A stretch of 64,000 nt of DNA from Pyrenopolyporus hunteri. Lineage: Eukaryota > Ascomycota > Sordariomycetes > Xylariales > Hypoxylaceae. The position numbers and the translations under genes are program-made. How positions within the stretch are numbered: the first letter of the stretch is position 1; every line of letters starts with the position of its first letter. Positions 1 to 16,060 of the stretch are shown in pieces. The notes under the pieces are model-generated. The model had not been told where the DNA came from. It searched no databases and saw only the letters and a program-made list of their open reading frames with translations. The stretch is from positions 1-64,000 of the forward strand of contig CADCXC010000008.1 of NCBI GenBank assembly GCA_902806595.1, read 5' to 3'.

Positions 1-3000
1 AATATTTAATATTAAAAGGGGGGTTTATATACGGCGAAAATATTATCGATAATAAAATATAATAAAAATTAACGGTATTTAAATTCGATAAAATAATTAT
101 ATTCGAAAATAAACGGCGAAAATATTATCGATAAAGAATATAAAAGGATTAATATATTCTAGAAATTGATAAAATAATTATATTAAAAAGTAAACGACGA
201 TATTTTTTAATTAACGTTAAATTTAAATAAACGAAGGTAAAAATCGTTTATTAAAAATTAAATATTAATGATTTAAATAAAAAACGTTATAAATTTAATA
301 TAATTTTATACGTTTATTATAATTTAAATTATTTAATTTACGATTATAAAATAATCGAAATATACGATTAATAATATATTAATTAAAAGTTAAGTTTATT
401 TTTTTTTAAATTCGAATAAAATATAACGTATAAAATAAATAAATTACGATAATAATTTAATTAAAACTTTTAAAAATAAATTCGTTAAAGTCGTAATTTT
501 TTTAAAGTATTTATTAATGGAAAAAATTAACGGCGATAATATAAATATAAATATAATATTAAAATTTTTCGTTTTTTTTTTTTCGATTATTTTTTAAAAA
601 ATTTCTTTTATTTAACGACGTATAAAAGTTTATAATTTCGAATTAAAAGTATTTTTTATTAAATTAAATTATTATAAAAATAAATTAAAATTTATAAAAA
701 ATAAATAAAAAATTAAATAAATGTATAAAAAATATTAATAATTTTTTAACGTCGACGTTTTGATTAATTTAAATTTATTAAAGGGTTTATTTTATATATA
801 ATTGTATATAAAAAAATTATATAATATTATAATATATTATAATTTTTATTAATATTTATTTATATAAATTAAATTATTATTTTTTATTTTTTAATATATT
901 TTAAAGTTTTATTCGATAAATAAATAATAATATATTTTAAAATAAATTTAAAATAAATTACTTTTTTATTTAATATATTTATATAAAAGTATTAATTTAT
1001 ATCGTAATTTTATTAAAATAAATATCGAATAAATATTTATAAATATTTTAAATATTTAAATATTTTAATATTTTATATTTTAATATATAATTATTTATTT
1101 AAAGTATTTTTAATATTTTATATAAAATTTTAATGTTTTTATTTAAATAATAATATTTTTTTTTTTATTTATTTTTTTTTAAAATAATAATTTTTATTAA
1201 TTTAACGATTACGATTTTATTAAATATAATTATTTTAAAAACGTTTTATATATTAATTTTTTTTTTATTTACTTTTTATTATTTTTAATTATAATTTTTA
1301 ATAATTTTAAAATTTATTAATTAATAAGTTAAATTATTAAATTTTTAAATTAAATATTTTAATATTAATATTATAATAATTTTATTTATTATTTATAAAA
1401 TATAATAATAATTTTTATTTTAAATTTTAAATTATTAATTTTATAATTTTATTTTTATTTAAATATTATATAAGTTAATTAATTATTATCGAATAAATAA
1501 TCGAAGGAAAATTTTTTAATTATTTATATATAAACGTAAATATTTTATTAAAAATATTAAAGTTATATTTAACGTTTTTAATTATTTTAATATTATTTCG
1601 ATTTTATTAACGTTCGAAATATTTTATATTATATATTATATTATTTAATTATTCGTTTTAATATATCGACGTTACGTTTAATAAAAACGATATAATTTTA
1701 AAATATAATTAAAAAATCTTTTTTTATAAAAAATATAATCGAATACGTATCGAATCGATAAAATTTATTTTAAATTTTTTTATTCGTAATAAAAATATAA
1801 ACGTTTTTATTTAATAATAAAATAAATTTTTTTTTTATAAATAATTTTAAAAGATTTTACGATTAAATTTTAAATTAAACTTTATTTTTTACGTTATTTA
1901 ATATTATATTAATAATATTATTTTTTATAATCGATTAATAATAACGAATAAATTTAATATTATTATATCGAATATAATAATATTTAACGAAAAGTTCGTT
2001 ACCGTAAAAAACGTAATTATTAAAAGGTATTATAAAATATTTTATTTAAAAAATTTACGAAACGAAATTTACGTCGATAAATCGTTTTTTAACATTTACT
2101 TCGTATCGATTTTAAAAACGTAATATAATTATAATTTAAATTCGTTTTATTATTAATTATTTTACGATATATATTATATCGTTATATTATTAATTAGGTA
2201 TTTTTTTTATAAATATTATATTATAACGAAATTTTTAACGTCGATGCGATTAATATTTTTTACGATATTTTAAACGTTTTAAATTTTATATATAAATAAA
2301 GTTTTTAACATCGAAATATTTTACCGTATAATATAATTATTATATAAAATGTTTAATTAAATCGATATAAAACGGTAATTTACGACTTCGAAAAATTATT
2401 ACGTTATTAAAAATAATTATAAATACTTTAATTTTTATACGTCGTAATATTTAAAATATATTTTAAAAAAAATACGATAAATTTATTAATTTATTTTCTT
2501 TAAAATATATTATATTATATATTTTAAAAAATATAAACGTAATTAATATTACTTATATTAATAAATAATACTACGTAAACTTAATAAAAAATTTAAATTT
2601 TATTTTAACGAAAAAATTATCGATGTCGATAAATATAATTTTATTAAAAATTAATATTATTCGATTTTTATTTAAAACTTAATATATCGAAAGTTTTAAA
2701 ATATAAAATTTAAAATTTATTAAACGTAAAAAGTAAAATTACTATAATAAAATACGTATAAATTCGTAAATAATCGAATAATAACGAAAATTTTATATTT
2801 AAATATTTTTTAAATTAATTATTATTTATTAATATTTAATATCGATTTAAAAATCGAATTAAATATATTAATTTCGTTATTTAATTAATAAAATATTTCG
2901 TATTTTAAATAAAATATTTATTTTATCGATATAATAATAAAAAAAAATTATAAAATATTTATATAAAAATTTAAATTTTAAATTATTTATTATAACATAA

Positions 3001-3239
3001 ATAACATTTATAATTTATAATTTATTATTTATTTACTTAAGGTAAATAAATATTTAATAAGTTTAAATAATCGGCGATAAATTTAAAAATAATTTTATTA
3101 TTTCGTATAATATATATTAAATTTATAATTTTTAAATTATAATTATTTTTTTTTTCCGATCGTTTTTATAAATTTAAAACGAAATTTATATATTATAAAA
3201 TAAAATATTTAAAAAATTAGATATAATATTATTAAATAA

Positions 3240-3498
3240 ATAAAAAATTATTAATTTATAATCGATTAATTAACATGTAATTATATAATAAAAAATAACG
3301 AAATAAATAAATTAATTAAATTATAAAAATGTAAAAGTTACGAATCGATTAATTTTGTATTAATCGATAAATATATCTACTTTTAAAAATTATACCTTAA
3401 TCGTTTATTATATAAAATAATGATACATTTAATAAAAATATATCCACCGTTACTATCGTTACGATAAATACGTTAATATAAAGTTATATTATTATAAA
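3240..3498 (+). repeat. ~255-bp repeat family, copy A
   Basis: It matches copies at 15,098 (same order of blocks) and 17,850 along its whole length. It opens with an imperfect palindrome related to TTATACGATCGTATAA and continues through an ATTAATTAAATTATA block and a TATTAATCGATA block. It ends in a CGTTACGATAAATA block followed by ATTATTATAA. Divergence is mainly C/T and G/A, as expected after RIP. It lies 110 bp before copy B in the same orientation. Confidence 0.7.
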
Positions 3499-3609
3499 TA
3501 TTAAAACGAAAAATTATATTAAAATTAAATAATTATATATTTTTTTTTAATTTAATAATTATAAAAATCGATTAATTTAAAAAGTAATTTTCTTTATTAT
3601 TAATATAAT

Positions 3610-3860
3610 AAAAATTTATTAAATAATAAACGATTTTATATTATACGATCGTATAATATAAAGTAAAAAAAAATAAATTAACTAAATTATATAAATATAA
3701 AAAAAAAAATTAAATTAAATTTATATTAATCGAAAATATATTTTTATTTAAAATTTATAATTTAATCGTTCGTTACGTAAAACGACGAAATATATAATAA
3801 AATTATATTTATTATTATTATTATTATAATAAATATATTAATATAAAATTATATTATTAT
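3610..3860 (+). repeat. ~255-bp repeat family, copy B
   Basis: Second copy of the family, in tandem orientation with copy A. It keeps the full palindrome ATACGATCGTAT at its left end and the ATTATTATTATTATAATAAATA block at its right end. The middle is more diverged and A-rich than in the other copies. Confidence 0.6.
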
Positions 3861-6800
3861 ATTTATTTTTGTTATATTTAAATTTCGATTATTTAAATAT
3901 ATACGTTAATAATATCGATTATTAATAAAATTTTTTTAAATTTAATTATTTTTAATTCGTTAATGTTAAATTTTAAAGTTAATGAAATTTGTTTTAATTT
4001 AAAAATTATTAAAAGTAAAAGTAAATATATCGATTATAATTTTATTATATAATTTTTTATCGAATAATTTTATTATATCGTTTATTAATTTATTTTATAA
4101 TTTTTTAATAACGGTGTTATTTTATATAAATAAAAATGGTTCGAATTTAACATTTATTTACGTAATATTATTATTTACGAATCGTGTAAAAATATTAATA
4201 TCCTTATAATATAATTTTAATACTTAAATACGTAAATAATTAAATATAAATATAAATGAAATTTTTTACGTAATTTTTAAACGAATATTTAAGGTAATAA
4301 ATTTTTTATTTAATCGAATTTTTAAAGTTTTAAATCGATTATTTATTTAAATTTTAAAATTATTTAATTACGTAATAATCTAAATTTTTAAATTATTTAA
4401 CCGTGTATTAATTATATTAATTAAATTCGAAATTTATTAACTTTTATAAATTACGAAAAAGTTTATAAACTTTAATAATTCTTATATTAATTTATTATTA
4501 TATTCGATTATTATAATAAAATTAAATTATAAATTAAATTATATTAAAAAATTTATAATAATCGAAATATTAAATAAATAATAAAACGAAATATAATAAA
4601 ATAATAAAATATTTTAAAAAAAATTAATTTAAAATTTAAATTAATGTTAAAATAATTAAAATTTCGTAGTAATAATATTTATATATTTATTTATTTAAAT
4701 ATTTTATAATGGTAAATATTATTTAAAATTATTTAAAAGTTAATTTTTTAATTAAAATTTTTAATAATAAATTAATAATTTCGAATCGATTAATTTAACG
4801 TTTAATATAATAAAACGATAATTTATTTTACATTTTTATATAAATGTTTATATATAATATATATATATAAAAAAGTATATTTATAATATAAAATTATAAA
4901 ATAGTTTTAAAAAGTTTATATATTTATACGTTTTATAAAAATTTTTTTTTACGTTTTCGTAATTATTAAAAATATAATTACGACTTTTATTTAATATATT
5001 TATATTTAAATTAATATAATATAATTTAATTTAAACTTTTTTATAAATTATTATATTATAATAATTAAATAATTATTTATTTAAATTTATTATTATAATA
5101 TTATATAATCGTTTAACGGTGTAAAATAATCGATAAATTAAATTATATCGTTTTATATAATATAAATACGTTATATTAACTTCGTAATTTAAAAAATTAT
5201 AGTTTATTTTTTTTATTTTTTTTTTTATAATATTAATAAAAATTTACTTTTAATTTTTAAAATTTATTTTATAGCGTAAAGTTAAACGGTTAATTTTTAA
5301 ATTATTTTATAATAAGTTATAATATAATATTATTTATTATAATTTTTATTATATAAAGTATTAATTAAAAAATAAAGTTAAATATATTCGAATTTTAAAT
5401 GTAAATTATAAAAATAAAGGTAATAATAAACGTTATTAATTAAAAAGTTAATTAATGTAGTTAAAAATCGATTATAAATTATAATTTTTATCGGGGATAT
5501 AATTATATTTATTTAATTACGTGGTAAATTTATTATTATTATTTATTTTATTAATCGATTTTATTAAATTAATCGATTAATTATATTATAAGTTTTATCG
5601 GTAATTTCGATTTAAATTTTTATTTTAAAAATTTTTATTTTATTCGTATATATTTTTTTAAGCGATTTTAAAAAATTGCTTTAAATTTACGATATTATAT
5701 ATACGAGTTATATATTAATTACGTATTATTATAATATTAATATAAAAATCGAACGAAGTATAAATTATTATATAATTACGTAATTATAACGATATTATAT
5801 TTTAATTAATTAAAATAATAAATATTTTAAATTTTAAATTATTTATAATTTTAATTATATATATTATTTATATTATTTCGTATTATTATTTTATATATAT
5901 TAAATATATTAATAAATACGTATATATGGTATATATATTTAAATAATAAAGTGAAAATATATTTAAACGTATTAAGTTCGTTTTTTTAATTTTTAATTTT
6001 TTCTTTTTTTAAATATTTTATTATATTTTTATTACTTAAATATTAATTTAATATTATATATTTAAATTAATATAAATAATATAAATGTTAATTACGTCGA
6101 ATAATTCGATTTATAATTCGATTTTAATTTTATAATATAATTTATAATTTTATTTAATAAAAAATTTTTAAATTAAAGAATTTTTCGACCGTTTAATAAA
6201 ATTAATAAATTTTATATATATTATAATAAATTTAAAATAATATAAATATTTTATTTATAAATTAATATTAATACGTATAAATACGTTTTAATTATATAAA
6301 CGTTTATTTTAATATTTTAAACGTACGTTTTAATAATATAAATACGCGTATAAATATTCGATTTAACGTTTTTAACGTTCGTTTTAAGGTTCGATTTTAA
6401 ATATTATAAGTTATTTTTTATATTTTATATTTAATTTTTAAATATTTTAATATTAATTAAAATTTTATTTTAAAATTATAATTTTTTCGCGCGATTTATT
6501 AATAATTATATTACGATTTTCGAAGTTATATTTAAATTATTTAAATTTATCGAAAATAATATTATCATCGAAATATTATAAAGTAAATTAATGGATAATA
6601 TTTAAAGATTATTTAATAAATATTTATATAATTAAATTATAATTAATATATTTATTTTCGATAAATTTCGAATTAAATTAAATTTTAAAAATTTTAAATA
6701 TAAATTTTAACGAAATAAAATCGATAAAATTTAAAAAAGTTTTTATAGTTATCGAAGTTATAAATAAGCGTTTATATTAATATTATAATATTGTTATAGT

Positions 6801-9800
6801 ATATATATAAAGGAAAGAAGAAGGGAAGGTATATATTAAAATTTAACGATTTTATAAATCGTAATTTATATTTTATTTTTTATTTTATAATTAATAAAAT
6901 GTTAATAACGTAATTTTAATTAAATTTAAATTTTTATTCGTTTTATTAATTAAATTAAATAAATAAATATAATATTATAATTTTATTAAATAAATTTTAT
7001 TATCGAATTATAATAAATAAATTTAAATAATTAATAATAAATATAATAATATTTTACCGTTTTTATATATAAATTATATTTACTTTCGAATATATAATAA
7101 GTTTTATTTTTACGCGCGTTAATAAAAATAAATTTATATTCGAATTTAAATTTTTTTAACGTTTTTTTTTTATTTTTTATAAAATAATATAAATTTATTT
7201 AACGTATTTTATATTATTTTTTATTAAACGTTTTTATAATTACGATTTTAATAATTAACATATCGTATAATATTTATTTTAATTTTTTTAAAAAAAAAAA
7301 TTAAAAGTTTATTTATATATATATTAAATAAGTTAATTATAACGATATTTATATAATTAATATAATTTTATAACTTTTATAATCGTATAAAAAACCGTTT
7401 AAACCGTTTATTTTTATATGATTAATTTATTTATTTTTATTTACGATATCGTCGTATTTTTATTAATTTTACGTTTTAAACGTATATCGATAAAAAATAA
7501 TTAACGTATTAATTATATTAAATTATTTTCGATAATAAATCGACGATATAATCGTTAATTAAAATTTACATTTATTTATAATATATTATTAATATATTAT
7601 TAAAAAATATTTTTATTTTATATATTTAAATTTATAATTTTTTACGTATTAATAAATAACGATATAATTAATATATAAACGGGCGTAATTTATGGAAAAT
7701 ATATATAATTACTTTCGTATTTATAAATCGAAATATAAATTTAATAAATGACGCGTACGTTTATTATTATTATAACGACGGGGGTTTACGTTATTTATTT
7801 ATAAATTTATATATTTAAAAGGAAAAATTTAAAATAATTATATTAATAATATATAATAATGTTAATTTTAATATTAATTTTAATTTTTATTTTAAACTTC
7901 GTATTTACGTTAACGAATTTTATAATTTTTTTTATCGATTAAAAAGTATATAATTATAAAAAAAAATATAAAAAATAATATAAATATATAATAGTTTTCG
8001 AACGAATTAACGTTTAAGTGGATTTTAAAAATAAATTAATGGTTTTATATATGTTAAAAAAAAAATGACGCGTTTAATATCGTTTATAAGGAAAAACGAC
8101 GACGAAATCGTTAATAAAAAATAAAAAATTTTATTAAATAAAGTAATAAAATTTATTTAAAATATAGTTATATAAGTTTATATCGTATATATATTATATA
8201 AAATAAAAAAACGATAATAGAAATATATTTAATTATTTTTAAATGGTTTAATTATATAATATTTAAAATTTATTTTTTAATTTATATTTATTATAATAAA
8301 AAATAATTAATTAATTTTTTTTTTATTTAAATAAAGTTTAAATAAATTACGACGTAATTTTATATTAATTACGTTCGTAATAATATATCGCGTTTTAACT
8401 TTAATCGTATCGCGTATATAAACGTTTATAAATTAAATAATATAAGTTTTAAAACGCGTTATCGATTCGTTTTTATTAATTAATTTAATAAATTCGATCG
8501 ACGATTAATTAAGTTTTCGTTTTTTATTTTATATATTAAATAAAGGTAAACGATTAATATCGAAAACGATATAACGGGTCGAATTAATAAATATTTTAAA
8601 GTAATTATTATTAATAAAGTTTAATGTAATAATAAAAGTTTTTATAATGTTATTTAATAAAAATAGTGTTTTTTTAGTTAATAATAAATTAAATTAATTA
8701 TATTCGATGTTTTTTTATATTTTAAGTAATTTTAATTATAAATGAACGTTAAATTATTTCGACGAAATTATTTTTTCGATAATCGATGTATTTATAATTT
8801 ATTTATTTTATAATACGGTTAGTTTTAACTTTTTTTTTTATATCGTTTATTTGATTATTTTATTAACGTTTAAAAGTAAAATATTATTATCGGTAGGATT
8901 TTTAATAAAATTAATTAAATTTTCGATAAAGTTAATAATAATACTCGAAATTTTAAATGTTATAAAAATGAAATTTCGTTTAAAAATATCGACGTTAAAA
9001 TTACTTTAATTCGATATTAATAATAATTATAAAAATTTTAATTAAATTTACGTTTATATTATAAATTTTAAACTTTAATAATAACGTAAAATTTCGATAC
9101 GTTTTTACGGTTTTTTTTAATAACGAGTTAAATAGTTTTAAAAGTTATTTTTATTACGACTTTATTAACGAAGTTAAATTACAATCGATTTAAAAGTTAA
9201 TAATTATATTAAACGTAAAAGTTTAATTTAACGAAAAATTTTAATTAAACGAATAAATATAATTTAACAAAAAAATAATTAAATAAAAGCGAAATTATTT
9301 AATTTAAAAGGGGTTAATTAAACGAGGGGTATTTTAATTTTTTATCGAGAAATAAATTTATAAACGTTCGAAATAACGCTTTAATTTTTTTCGTAAAGTT
9401 AAAATTTTATTTTTATATATAATTATATAAGTTTTATATATTTTATTTTTAATTATATTTTTATAAAATTTTAAAGTATATTATCCCTATTAAATAAATT
9501 ATTTACCGTTATTTTTTTATAATTAACGATATTTATTATTTTTATTTTAAATATTTACGTTATTTTAACGTATTAAACGAATTTTATATATTTAATATAT
9601 TTATAAATTATACGTTTGTTAACTTTATATAAATTTAAAACGCTTCGTTTTAATTAATATTATAACGTAATTTTATTCGAATATAAAAAAATCGAAATAT
9701 TAATCGTTTTTAACGTAAATATTTATTAAATAATTTTAAATTTTATATCGATTAAATTTATAATTTTCCGTTATTTCGATCGACATTAATTTTTCTTTTA

Positions 9801-12800
9801 TTTTATTATTTTTATTAATACATATATAAAAGTTATAAATATACGTATATATTTTAAAATAAATTATATTATAAATTTAATTATAAATTAATCGAATTTT
9901 TTATAATTTAATGTTTTTTTTTATTACGTTAAATTTTAAATTTATTTAAATAAAAACTATTTTAAAATTATACCCGATAAACGACTTATATTTTAATTAT
10001 TTTTTTTCGATTATATTAATCTTCGATTATAAGTTTTAAAACGGCGTATTTAAAGATAATTTACGCGATAATAAAATACTTCGACCGTAAAATATAACGT
10101 TTAAATTATTAAATTACGTAACGGGTAAATTATTTTATAAAATGGAAAGTATTTCGTTAAAAGATATCGTAATCGTATCGTTAAATTAAATATTAAATAA
10201 AGTAATTAAATTTTCGTATAAAAGTTAATAATTATTTATAAAATTAATAATTAAAAGATGATAAAATTTATAATAAAAATAATAAATTTTACGATTTATT
10301 TCGAAATAAAATTTAAAAATTATTTTATATATTATTATATAGTTAAAATTATTTTCGTAAAATTCGAAATATGTAATATTTTTCGACATCGTTAAAAAAT
10401 AAATAATAATGTATAATATAAAATAATAATAGGGTAAAAATTAAAGTAAGTAAAAAAACGATTTTTTTTAATGTTTAATTTATTAAATTTATAAAAGGGA
10501 TATCGAAATTATAATTTTTCGGTAAATATATAAATAATATAATTAATAATTATAAAAATTAAAATATATATTTTATTTTTTATGTGTATAAAATCGTTAT
10601 TTCGCGCGTTTTTATAGGTTAAATTAAAAAATAATTTACGTTAATTAATTAATTTTATATTAAAATTTATCGGTTTCGATTATAATATTAAAATAAAAAC
10701 GTATTATAAAAATTTTATATTAAAAATAACGAATAAATTTTTACGAAAAAAATATATAAATTTATCGAATGTTTAACGATTTAATTATATTTAAATATAT
10801 TTTAATATCGTAATTAAATGCGAATTTATTCGAAAGAATTAATAAAAAAAATTAAAATATTATTATATATATTAATAAGTTAATTTTATAGGATATAATA
10901 ATATAAATTAAACGTAATTTTATAATTTAAAAAAAGTTTAAGTTTTTTTTTTTATTATAACGTTAAATATATAATTAATTAATTAAGTATATTTAAATAT
11001 AATAATAAAATTATAATAATAAAATCGTAAAATTATTTATAAATAAATATACTTTAATATATATACGTATAATAAATAAAAGATACGTAAATTTTATTTA
11101 TAGTTATATTAATAATATTTATATAATTTAAAAAAAAAATTCGAAAATTTATATATTATTATTTATATAATTTTATTTAAGTATATATCGAATTTTATAT
11201 AATTATTTTTTTATTACGACGTTATTTATAAAAGCGATTATAAATTAACGAAATATTTCGATAAGTTAATATAATAATCGATTTATTATATCGAAATTAA
11301 ATTAATAAAACTTTATATATTACGTTTTTTATATATTAAATATATATTATAAAAAATTTTTACGAAAAAATAATATTTTATAAAAATTATTATAAAATCG
11401 TTTATATTAAATATATTTTTAATAAATATATAAATCGATATATATTATTTTAAACGATTATTAACGAATATTTATTATCGGTCGTTTTAAAAAATTTTAC
11501 ATATTTTTAAAATCGGGGAATTTTTTTTACGCGTTTCGATAAACGTTTTTTTTTCGATAATATCGAAAAGCGTTATATATTTTAGTTTTAACTTTAAGTT
11601 TTTTATTAAAATAATAACGATTCGAAAATAAATACATTTTATTAAAGTCGATTTATTATTATAATTAAGTTAAAATTTAAGGTTTTATTATATCGTATAT
11701 ATGCGAAAAATTTTAATTTTAAGGAAAAGTTAATTTTATATAGTAATAAACGGTAAATATTTTATATATATTCCGTAAAATTTATATTATATTTAATATA
11801 AATAATAATAATTATATTAATTAAATAAATCGATATTAATAATATGAAAATTTATATTTTATAAATTTTAATATATTTATTTATTTATAAAGTTATTTAT
11901 ATTTTAATATAATGTTAAAATCGTTTTAAATTATTATATGTTAATTTAAAACTTAAATAATTATTTAAAAAAATTAAATTATTCGATGGTATTTAATAGA
12001 TAAAAATTTTTAAAACGAAATATTATAAAAGTTTCGAAAAAAATATAACATTATTATTAACCGGCGGTTTTTTTAACGATATTTTAATAAATGAAACATT
12101 TATAAAAATAAATTAAATATAAATAACGTTAAAAAAATTTTTTTTAAATTTTTTAATATTAAATTTTTATATATTTAAATTATTAATTATTTAAAATTTA
12201 AAAGGTTTAAAATTAATTTATTTTTACGATTTTTATAACGTAAATTACGATAATAAAAAAAATGTCGATATAATTCGATATTTTATATCGAAGAATTTAT
12301 TTAATTTATACGTTATTTTTTTTATAAAAAAAATTTTCGTAATAATGAAATTTTATTTCGATTTAATTAATAAAACTTTAATATTAATAAAGCGTTTTTT
12401 ATTTATATTAAAATCGAAAATAATATAAAAAAAAATTAATAATTTAATTAAACGGGTATATAATATATTTAAAATACACGAATTTTTTAAAAATTATAAA
12501 TAAGTTTTAAACGTTTTTAAAAATTTAAAAAAAGATAATATTTTCGAACGCGTTTATCGAAATATTTAACTTTTAGTTACGAAAAATATAATTTATATTA
12601 TATATCAATAATTTTACCCGGAAATTATACGATAATAAATTAATAATAAATTAAATATAAAGCGAAAAACGCGTAAAAAGTTTATAATTTTAAGATTTAA
12701 TTATATTTAATTTATAAATAAATATTATAAATTAAATTTCGATAGGTTTAAAATTTACGCGTATATTAACGCGTATTTTTATAAAATATTATAAATTAAT

Positions 12801-15097
12801 ATAAATAAATATAATTTTTAACTTTTAAATATATTAAATTAATTTTTTTTTATTATTTTCGAATTAAAAATTCGATTATAATATATACGAACGGATTATA
12901 AAATCGAAATCTTTTTTATAATTTAAACGTAGTTTTAATTAATTATAATTTAAAAATCGTCGATAATTATGTAAAATTCGAACGAAATTAAAAAAATTAA
13001 GATATAAAGTTATTAAATTTTAAATTTATATAAATAGGAAACGAATAAATAAAATCGAAAAATCGAATAATAGTAGTTATAATTATTAATTAACGTAATT
13101 TTACGTTAAATTATACGTATTAAAAAATGTAATTATTTTTATTTTTTTTTTTTTTATAATTAATAATTTTAAAATTATTTCAACGAATTTTATAAAATTT
13201 AATTATTTAATAAAAAGAATTTAATTAATTAAATCGCGTTATATATTATATATAAAAATATAATAAAATAAAAAATTATCGATTTCGTATATTAATAAAA
13301 TAATTATCGTATTAAGTTTTAATTAAATAAAAATTATATTATTATCGATTATATAAATATAATGTAATTAAATTTAGGAGAAATTAATGTAAAAAATTAC
13401 GTTATAAATTTAAAACACGATTTTAAATTAATATAATTAATATAAAAAATAAAAAAACCATTAATCGAATATAATTTTAACGGTTTTTTAATATTAAAAA
13501 CGTAACGATTATATAATAAATAATTTATAATTTATTCGTTAAAATTTATTAACGATGTAACGTATTTTTATATGTAAAATTATATGGTTTTAAAAGAATA
13601 TTTCGAATAATATATAATTAAAAATCGAAAATTAAAGTTAAAATTTAATGAAATTTTAAATAACGGGTTTTTATAATATAAGTAATAATTAAAATTATAT
13701 AAAAAAAATATAAATATTATTTAAACGAATGTATTTAAAAACGAAAATATAGATGTAATATAATTTAATATAAATGTTTATAAGGTTTAATAAAAAGTAT
13801 ATTAATTAATATTTAATTATTTTAAAGTAAATTACATAAAAATAATTTAAAAGATTTTTTTTACGAAAGATATAATTATTTTATATTAAAAAAATATAAA
13901 AAGTAAAAAAATAAAATTTTATTTAAAAAATATAAAAGTATAATATTTATATAATCGTATATATCGAAGTAAATATAATAGCGAAATTAATAAAAATTAT
14001 AAATATTATAAAATTATAATAAAAAATCGTAAAAAGCGTTGTAAAAAGGGTCGTAAAAAAAGTTATAAAATAAAATTACGATATTAAATTATAAAAAAAA
14101 TCGTAAAAAAAAATCGTAGTTATTTTATTATAAATATATATTAAATATTTTAATTAATAATTAATATATATATTTAAATTAAAAGTTAAAAATAATTAAA
14201 TAATTCGTATAAAAATGTAGTTATTTTTTTTATTATATAGTTAATTTTATTATAATAGTAAAAAATATAATAAAGGATTTTAATAAAAAATTATATTATA
14301 TTTCGTTAAAATTATAATTAAAAATATTTCGATAAAAACGCGTTATTTAATATTTTATATAAATTTACGATAAAAAAATTAAAGTTAATAATAATTTAAC
14401 TTTATTTTTATTAATTAAATATATATTAATTTAATATTTAATTAAATGTTTTTTATGTAATAATTATTAATGTTTTATAAATATATGTATATTTACGTAT
14501 ATAAAAAATCGTTTAATATATGTAAATATATATATATATATTATTTTAAAAATTTAAATAAAAAGTTTAATAATTATTTTATTATTTTAATTATAATTTT
14601 ATATATTTACTTTAAATATTTAAGTATATATAAAATAAAATAACGAAATCGTATTTAAATTTATTATCGATTATTTAACTTTATTTAAAAAAATTTCGAA
14701 ATATATTTTAATTTTTTTTTTTAAATAAAAAAAAATTTAATTATGTAAAAATTTACGAGTTATATTTTTTACGTTATATAAGTTATACGTTACGTTAATA
14801 AATTACGCGTACGTTACGTTAAACAATTTATATTACGCGTTTATTTAATTAATTAAATCGTTTTATTAAATGTTATATTATTATATTTAAAGTTATTTAC
14901 ATTTTAATAAGTAATTTTATTAATTAAATTAATTTAATTAAATAAATCGAATTAAATAAATTTATACGAAAAATTCGAATTATATAAATTTAATTATATA
15001 AATTTAATTTTAATTTAACGTATAATTTTATTTAAAAAATTCGAATCGAATAAATTTAATTATATATATTTAATTATATAAATTTATATTAAACGAA

Positions 15098-15357
15098 TAA
15101 AAAATTATTAATTAATAATCGAAAAATTATTATGTAATTATATAATAAAAAATATAAAAATAAATAAAATTAATTAAATTATATATATGTAAAAGTTATA
15201 AATAAGTTAATTTCGTATTAATCGATATTTATATTATTTTTAAAAATTTATATTTTAAATGTTTATTACGTAAAATAATAAAACATTTAATAAAAATATA
15301 TTTATTATTATTATCGTTACGATAAATATTTTAATACGAAGTTATATTATTATAATT
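15098..15357 (+). repeat. ~255-bp repeat family, copy C
   Basis: Clear full-length copy. The left palindrome is altered to TTATGTAATTATATAA, consistent with C-to-T changes in TTATACGATCGTATAA. It ends with CGTTACGATAAATATTTTA and GTTATATTATTATAAT. It lies about 100 bp upstream of the minisatellite at 15,461. Confidence 0.7.
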
Positions 15358-15460
15358 TAATTATATAAATTTAATTTTAATTCGATATATTTTTTATAAT
15401 ATTTTTCGAAGAATTTTTCGAATTATATATTTAAAATTAAATATAAAAAAATTATACGAA

Positions 15461-15958
15461 TAAATTTTTACGACGGTTTTTTCGAAAAATAATATAAAAT
15501 AATATAAAGTAAATTTTTACGACGGTTTTTTTAAAGATAATATAGGGTGGATTTTTACGACGATTTTTTCGAAAAGTAATATAAAATAATATAAAATAAA
15601 CTTTCGTAACGATTTTTTTAAAAGTAATATAAAGTGAATTTTTACGACGGTTTTTTCGAAAAATAATATAAAGTAGTATAGGGTAAATTTTCGTAACGAT
15701 TTTTTTAAAAGTAGTATAAAATAAATTTTTACGACGATTTTTTCGAAAAGTGGTATAAAGTAATATAAGGTAAATTTTCGCGACGATTTTTTTAAAAGTA
15801 GTATAAAATAGACTTTTACGACGGTTTTTTCGAAAGGTAGTATAAAGTGGTATAGAGTAAATTTTCGCGACGGTTTTTTTAAAGGTAGTATAAGGTAATA
15901 TAGGGTGGATTTTTACGACGGTTTTTTTAAAGGTAGTATAAAATGAATTTTTATAAAA
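15461..15958 (+). repeat. Minisatellite with alternating ~48-bp and ~38-bp units
   Basis: Eleven tandem units, each built from a head (AATTTTTACGACGGTTTTTT or its TTTTCGTAACGA variant) and a tail (TAGTATAAAGT). Long units carry an extra ~10 bp of the type AATATAGGGT; short units lack it. For much of the array long and short units alternate, giving a higher-order period of about 87 bp. The array is less degraded and richer in G than its surroundings. A partial twelfth unit fades out near 15,958. Confidence 0.85.
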
Positions 15959-16026
15959 GTTAAAAAATGTTATAAAAGTTATATTAAAAATTATATAATT
16001 ATAAAAATAATCGTAAAATTCGTAAA

Positions 16027-16060
16027 AAATCGAAGTTCGAAAAGCCGCGATTTTATATAA
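16027..16060 (+). repeat. Short relative of the inverted-repeat arms at 18.5-19.1 kb
   Basis: The stretch TTCGAAAAGCCGCGATTTTA resembles the reverse complement of the right arm of the inverted repeat (TTCGAAAAACCGCGATTTTA) and, more loosely, the left arm. It lies about 70 bp past the minisatellite. It may be one end of the same decayed element family. Confidence 0.4.

Noticed and set aside
15461..15958. CRISPR-like array
   Set aside because: Units are tandem without unique spacers, in a eukaryotic RIP-mutated block; it is a minisatellite.
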